The position numbers were made by a program, and so were the translations under genes. The notes beneath the pieces are model-generated. The model had not been told where the DNA came from and did no database searches. It worked only from the letters and a program-made list of their open reading frames with translations. Positions 22,473 through 24,027 of a stretch of DNA of 24,027 bases are shown here, piece by piece (positions within the stretch are counted from its first letter, which is position 1; each line of letters opens with the position of its first letter). The DNA comes from a virus, in IMG/VR virus record IMGVR_UViG_3300020034_000069, positions 1-24,027 of that record. One strand, 5' to 3'.

Positions 22473-22940
22473 CTATTTTGCTTGCTCCAGCACCCGCCGC
22501 ACGATCCACCCGATGCAGTGGCAATAAATCTCGTCGTTGCCCGCGTTGATTGGAATGCCGAGTTGCGAGACGAGAATGAACCGCGTCGCGTGCGCGGCTT
22601 CATGCGCGAGCGCGCCGTGTTCTATCGGGCTCCGCGGTTTGCGCGGCAGCCAGATAATCGGGTTGTAGCCGGTGCGCATCAGCGTGAGCCCAGCAGGCTC
22701 GACAAAGTCGTGCTCGGCATCGGGCCAGTCCAGCATCCAACGCCCGACAGTGAGCAAGTGTTCTCGCGGCCCGATAAGAACCCGCACGTCCCAGCCGAAC
22801 GGCTGCAGCGGGATGTCGATAAGCTGAAAGAGTTTTAGCTCGCGCGGGGGCCTAGAATTGGCCTTTGATATTTTGCGCGAAGAACGAACCGGGCGACGAC
22901 GCTGTTTCGAGCCCTTCGGCGAGCGCTTGCGGGACGCCAT
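22473..22940 (-). CDS. HEAAH zinc-metallopeptidase-like phage protein
   Basis: 155 aa from ATG 22940, which has GGAAGGA about 12 bases upstream; a start at 23015 also exists. Either way the gene overlaps the KTSC gene by 89 bases or more. The N-terminal 30 residues are strongly basic (RKRSPKGSKQRRRPVRSSRK). The core has LKLFQLIDIPLQPFGWDVRV, then ALAHEAAHATRFILVSQLGI with HExxH (His113, Glu114, His117), and NDEIYCHCIGWIVRRVLEQA, where Glu137 could be the third zinc ligand. HExxH followed by a (N)DE segment is a pattern I know from small phage proteins of unknown role. Whether it cuts protein is unproven. A 94-nt gap with no clear gene follows. Confidence 0.72.
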   Translation of the reverse strand: MASRKRSPKGSKQRRRPVRSSRKISKANSRPPRELKLFQLIDIPLQPFGWDVRVLIGPREHLLTVGRWMLDWPDAEHDFVEPAGLTLMRTGYNPIIWLPRKPRSPIEHGALAHEAAHATRFILVSQLGIPINAGNDEIYCHCIGWIVRRVLEQAK

Positions 22941-23061
22941 TGAACGGGTAAGTCCTTCCGGATTTGAACCTGACTTCGAGCACCTGCGTCTCGGGGTCGT
23001 AGCGCATCGCGTCAAGGTTCGAGCTTGAGAGCTGTTGCCAGTTGAGCGGGTCGCCGGCCAT
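22852..23061 (-). CDS. KTSC-domain protein
   Basis: 69 aa. ATG 23061 overlaps the preceding stop by one base (TGATG). Nearly the whole protein is a KTSC domain: SSSNLDAMRYDPETQVLEVR, FKSGRTYPFNGVPQALAEGL, then ASSPGSFFAQNIKGQF. In the usual KTSC motif the conserved C-terminal SxGxFFxxxI(K/R) part is present, as here. The domain is found in phage and bacterial proteins, sometimes fused to lysyl-tRNA synthetase, and its role is not well known. The 3' part overlaps the metallopeptidase-like gene in another frame. Confidence 0.85.
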   Translation of the reverse strand: MAGDPLNWQQLSSSNLDAMRYDPETQVLEVRFKSGRTYPFNGVPQALAEGLETASSPGSFFAQNIKGQF

Positions 23062-23300
23062 CAGCCACCTTGCTCGTGACTATCGAAGGCGGCGGCACGC
23101 ACGGCGGCGTCCTTCGCTTCGAGTAGTTTGCGTAAGGCGACGGTGCGCTCCGCGGATCGCGGCAAGTCCAAGATCACGGCGAGCGCCGTCGCGTGGAATA
23201 GCTTGCTCACGTCCTGCAGCGGGCCGGGCAGGTGCGAGTACGTGAAGTACCGCAGCATGGGCTCGCCGGTAGGTTCGGGCTGGGGAATGTCGTTTGCCAA
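23061..23300 (-). CDS. Conserved phage hypothetical (LRYFTYSHLP type)
   Basis: 79 aa from TTG 23300, chosen because GGAGAG lies six bases upstream; ATG 23258 (MLRYFTYSHLP) is the alternative with a poor SD, and a start at 23369 would run through the terminator-like structure. The core LRYFTYSHLPGPLQDVSKLF and then RTVALRKLLEAKDAAVRAAA is a pattern I recall from many actinobacterial and proteobacterial phages, always of unknown function. It is helical and soluble, with no catalytic motif. It is first in a run with the KTSC and metallopeptidase-like genes. Confidence 0.75.
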   Translation of the reverse strand: MANDIPQPEPTGEPMLRYFTYSHLPGPLQDVSKLFHATALAVILDLPRSAERTVALRKLLEAKDAAVRAAAFDSHEQGG

Positions 23301-23554
23301 AGTTCTCTCCACCAAGAGAAAAAACCAGGAGCTTGCGGCGGTGTCGGGGAGTGTGGTCGGGGGGACCAAAGACGGTGCTGCAAGCTCCTGCTAGTTATCG
23401 GCTGGCCGTCGCCAAGACATACCAACCGAGGGAGGCGCCCAAACAGAGGAACCGAACTAGCAACCGAGTGACTTGTAGTGACCAGAGGACGCTCGATGTC
23501 ACGTTCGTTCCACCATTGGAACGGTCAACAGCCAACCACAGGTCTGCACCGCTG
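23301..23554. other. 254-nt leader without a gene
   Basis: Largest gene-free stretch inside the window. It contains the terminator-like structure 23319-23390 and a small inverted repeat, CGTTCC/GGAACG, near 23508-23525. No convincing frame exists: the plus-strand frame across it is Arg/Pro-rich and lacks an SD. I see no certain promoter. Confidence 0.6.
23319..23390 (-). terminator. Long-stem terminator or attenuator in operon leader
   Basis: On the minus strand CAGGAGCTTGC (23390-23380) pairs perfectly with GCAAGCTCCTG (23336-23326), an 11-bp stem closed by a 43-base arm region that holds a small hairpin (GGTC/GACC). Six T residues (23324-23319) follow one base later. The structure sits only six bases before the SD of the next gene, so it could act as a terminator of the 88-aa gene or as an attenuator for everything downstream. 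Confidence 0.65.
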
Positions 23555-23821
23555 TCAAGCGTCCCACCCGGGATGCCACTCCGGGGGCTCGCACTTGTCG
23601 ACTTGCGACAGCGCGCAGGCGGCTCGATAGAGGTTCAGCGCATTCGCGCTTGTCGCGATTGTCTCGACGCGGCCATCAATCGTCCCGGTCAACGAGTTGA
23701 GCGAGCTGACCACCCGCTGCAGCTCATACGTCGTCCGCTGCACGATCTTGTAGCTGGTCTGCACTGCACCTGCCTGCACGCGCCCCCGCAGCATCTCGTC
23801 AAACGCCGAATTCCCAACCAT
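23555..23821 (-). CDS. Small hypothetical protein
   Basis: 88 aa. I choose ATG 23821 (MVGNSAFDEMLRGRVQAGAV), with GGGAG six bases upstream and a candidate promoter 44-72 bases before it; a start at 23893 would lie on the -35 box. The protein is mostly helical (YKIVQRTTYELQRVVSSLNS, TIATSANALNLYRAACALSQ) and ends CEPPEWHPGWDA. No family recognised. As the first gene after the regulatory region it may be expressed early. Confidence 0.65.
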   Translation of the reverse strand: MVGNSAFDEMLRGRVQAGAVQTSYKIVQRTTYELQRVVSSLNSLTGTIDGRVETIATSANALNLYRAACALSQVDKCEPPEWHPGWDA

Positions 23822-23864
23822 GTGTCTCTCCCGGTACTGCCCAAGCTCTCTCGGCCATCTGTCC

Positions 23865-23893
23865 TGCATAGCTCGCTCGGTTGGGAAAGTCAA
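23865..23893 (-). promoter_or_regulatory. Candidate promoter of leftward operon
   Basis: TTGACT (23893-23888), five of six -35 bases, is followed after exactly 17 bases by TATGCA (23870-23865), a weak -10. It would start RNA near 23858 and give a short leader to ATG 23821. It lies just downstream of the repeated motif at 23936-24004. Confidence 0.4.
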
Positions 23894-23921
23894 ACCGCTG
23901 CGTGTGAGCGCGGGGCGTATG

Positions 23922-24004
23922 GGGTAATAGGTATAAAGGTTAAAGGGTAATGGTGTAGTAGGTTACATGTAATGGTGGGGGGTTATAAGGTTAAAGGGTA
24001 ATGG
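23922..24004. repeat. Direct repeats in AT-rich regulatory region
   Basis: The 18-bp sequence AAGGTTAAAGGGTAATGG occurs at 23936-23953 and again, identical, at 23987-24004, 51 bp apart. Shorter relatives (GGGTAATAGG at 23922-23931, GTAATGGTGG near 23969-23978) lie beside them. The stretch 23911-24020 has no gene and differs in composition from the rest. A protein-binding site array (operator or iteron) is the simplest reading. Confidence 0.7.
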
Positions 24005-24027
24005 AATAAAGCATGCTTTTGGGAAGG

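Noticed and set aside
23294-23950. 218-aa plus-strand frame across the leader region
   Set aside because: Crosses the terminator-like structure and the 88-aa gene, Arg/Pro-rich, no Shine-Dalgarno, opposite to all other genes.
1-24027. CRISPR array, tRNA genes or insertion sequences
   Set aside because: No regularly spaced repeats, no cloverleaf with T-loop consensus and no transposase were found. The HNH genes are the only mobile elements.

Overview
This window is a GC-rich fragment of a tailed double-stranded DNA phage (or prophage). Every gene I can support is on the minus strand, so transcription runs from the right end (24027) to the left end (1). Large terminase, portal, scaffold, major capsid protein, a P22 gp4-like adaptor, a gp10-like tail hub and a collar-domain protein are present. 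There is no sheath, tail tube or tape measure, which points to short-tailed (podovirus) morphology. Replication, integration and lysogeny genes are absent, so the genome is incomplete. The host is probably a Gram-negative bacterium, because several proteins carry Sec-type signal peptides and one resembles Wzy/O-antigen ligases. The high GC content and the families seen would fit an alphaproteobacterium, but that is only an inference.

Layout, right to left. (1) 24027-23822: a non-coding region with a repeated 18-bp motif and a candidate promoter. (2) 23821-21968: small early-type genes, namely two hypotheticals, a KTSC-domain protein, an HEAAH metallopeptidase-like protein and a coiled-coil protein with a C-terminal membrane anchor; a long-stem terminator or attenuator lies in the leader at 23319-23390. 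(3) 21993-16763: packaging genes (TerL and portal), with an HNH-AP2 homing endonuclease gene on each side of terL. (4) 16763-9815: a host-surface and lysis cassette inserted between portal and scaffold. It holds a Wzy/O-antigen-ligase-like membrane protein that appears frameshifted, a short exported protein, two tandem paralogous lectin-like exported proteins, a 752-aa fibre with a signal peptide, a holin candidate and an endolysin. (5) 9613-5391: head genes (scaffold, major capsid protein, three small proteins, adaptor), apparently with their own promoter in the 201-nt gap. (6) 5387-1: tail hub, collar-domain fibre, a small exported protein, a terminator, then an acidic hypothetical protein, a GNAT-like protein and the start of a Gly/Ala/Gln-rich virion protein cut by the window edge.

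The genes are tightly packed: ten junctions share the four bases ATGA or GTGA, so translational coupling is probably the rule. The most unusual point is a set of six proteins with fibre-like or virion-like sequence that begin with convincing Sec signal peptides, five of which carry an even, non-zero number of cysteines in the mature part. Beside them sit an O-antigen polymerase/ligase-like gene and the lysis genes. This suggests a phage module that acts in the periplasm or at the cell surface during infection.

The first 37 bases are a perfect inverted copy of bases 58-94. This looks like a fold-back assembly artefact at the contig end, so the extreme left edge should not be trusted.
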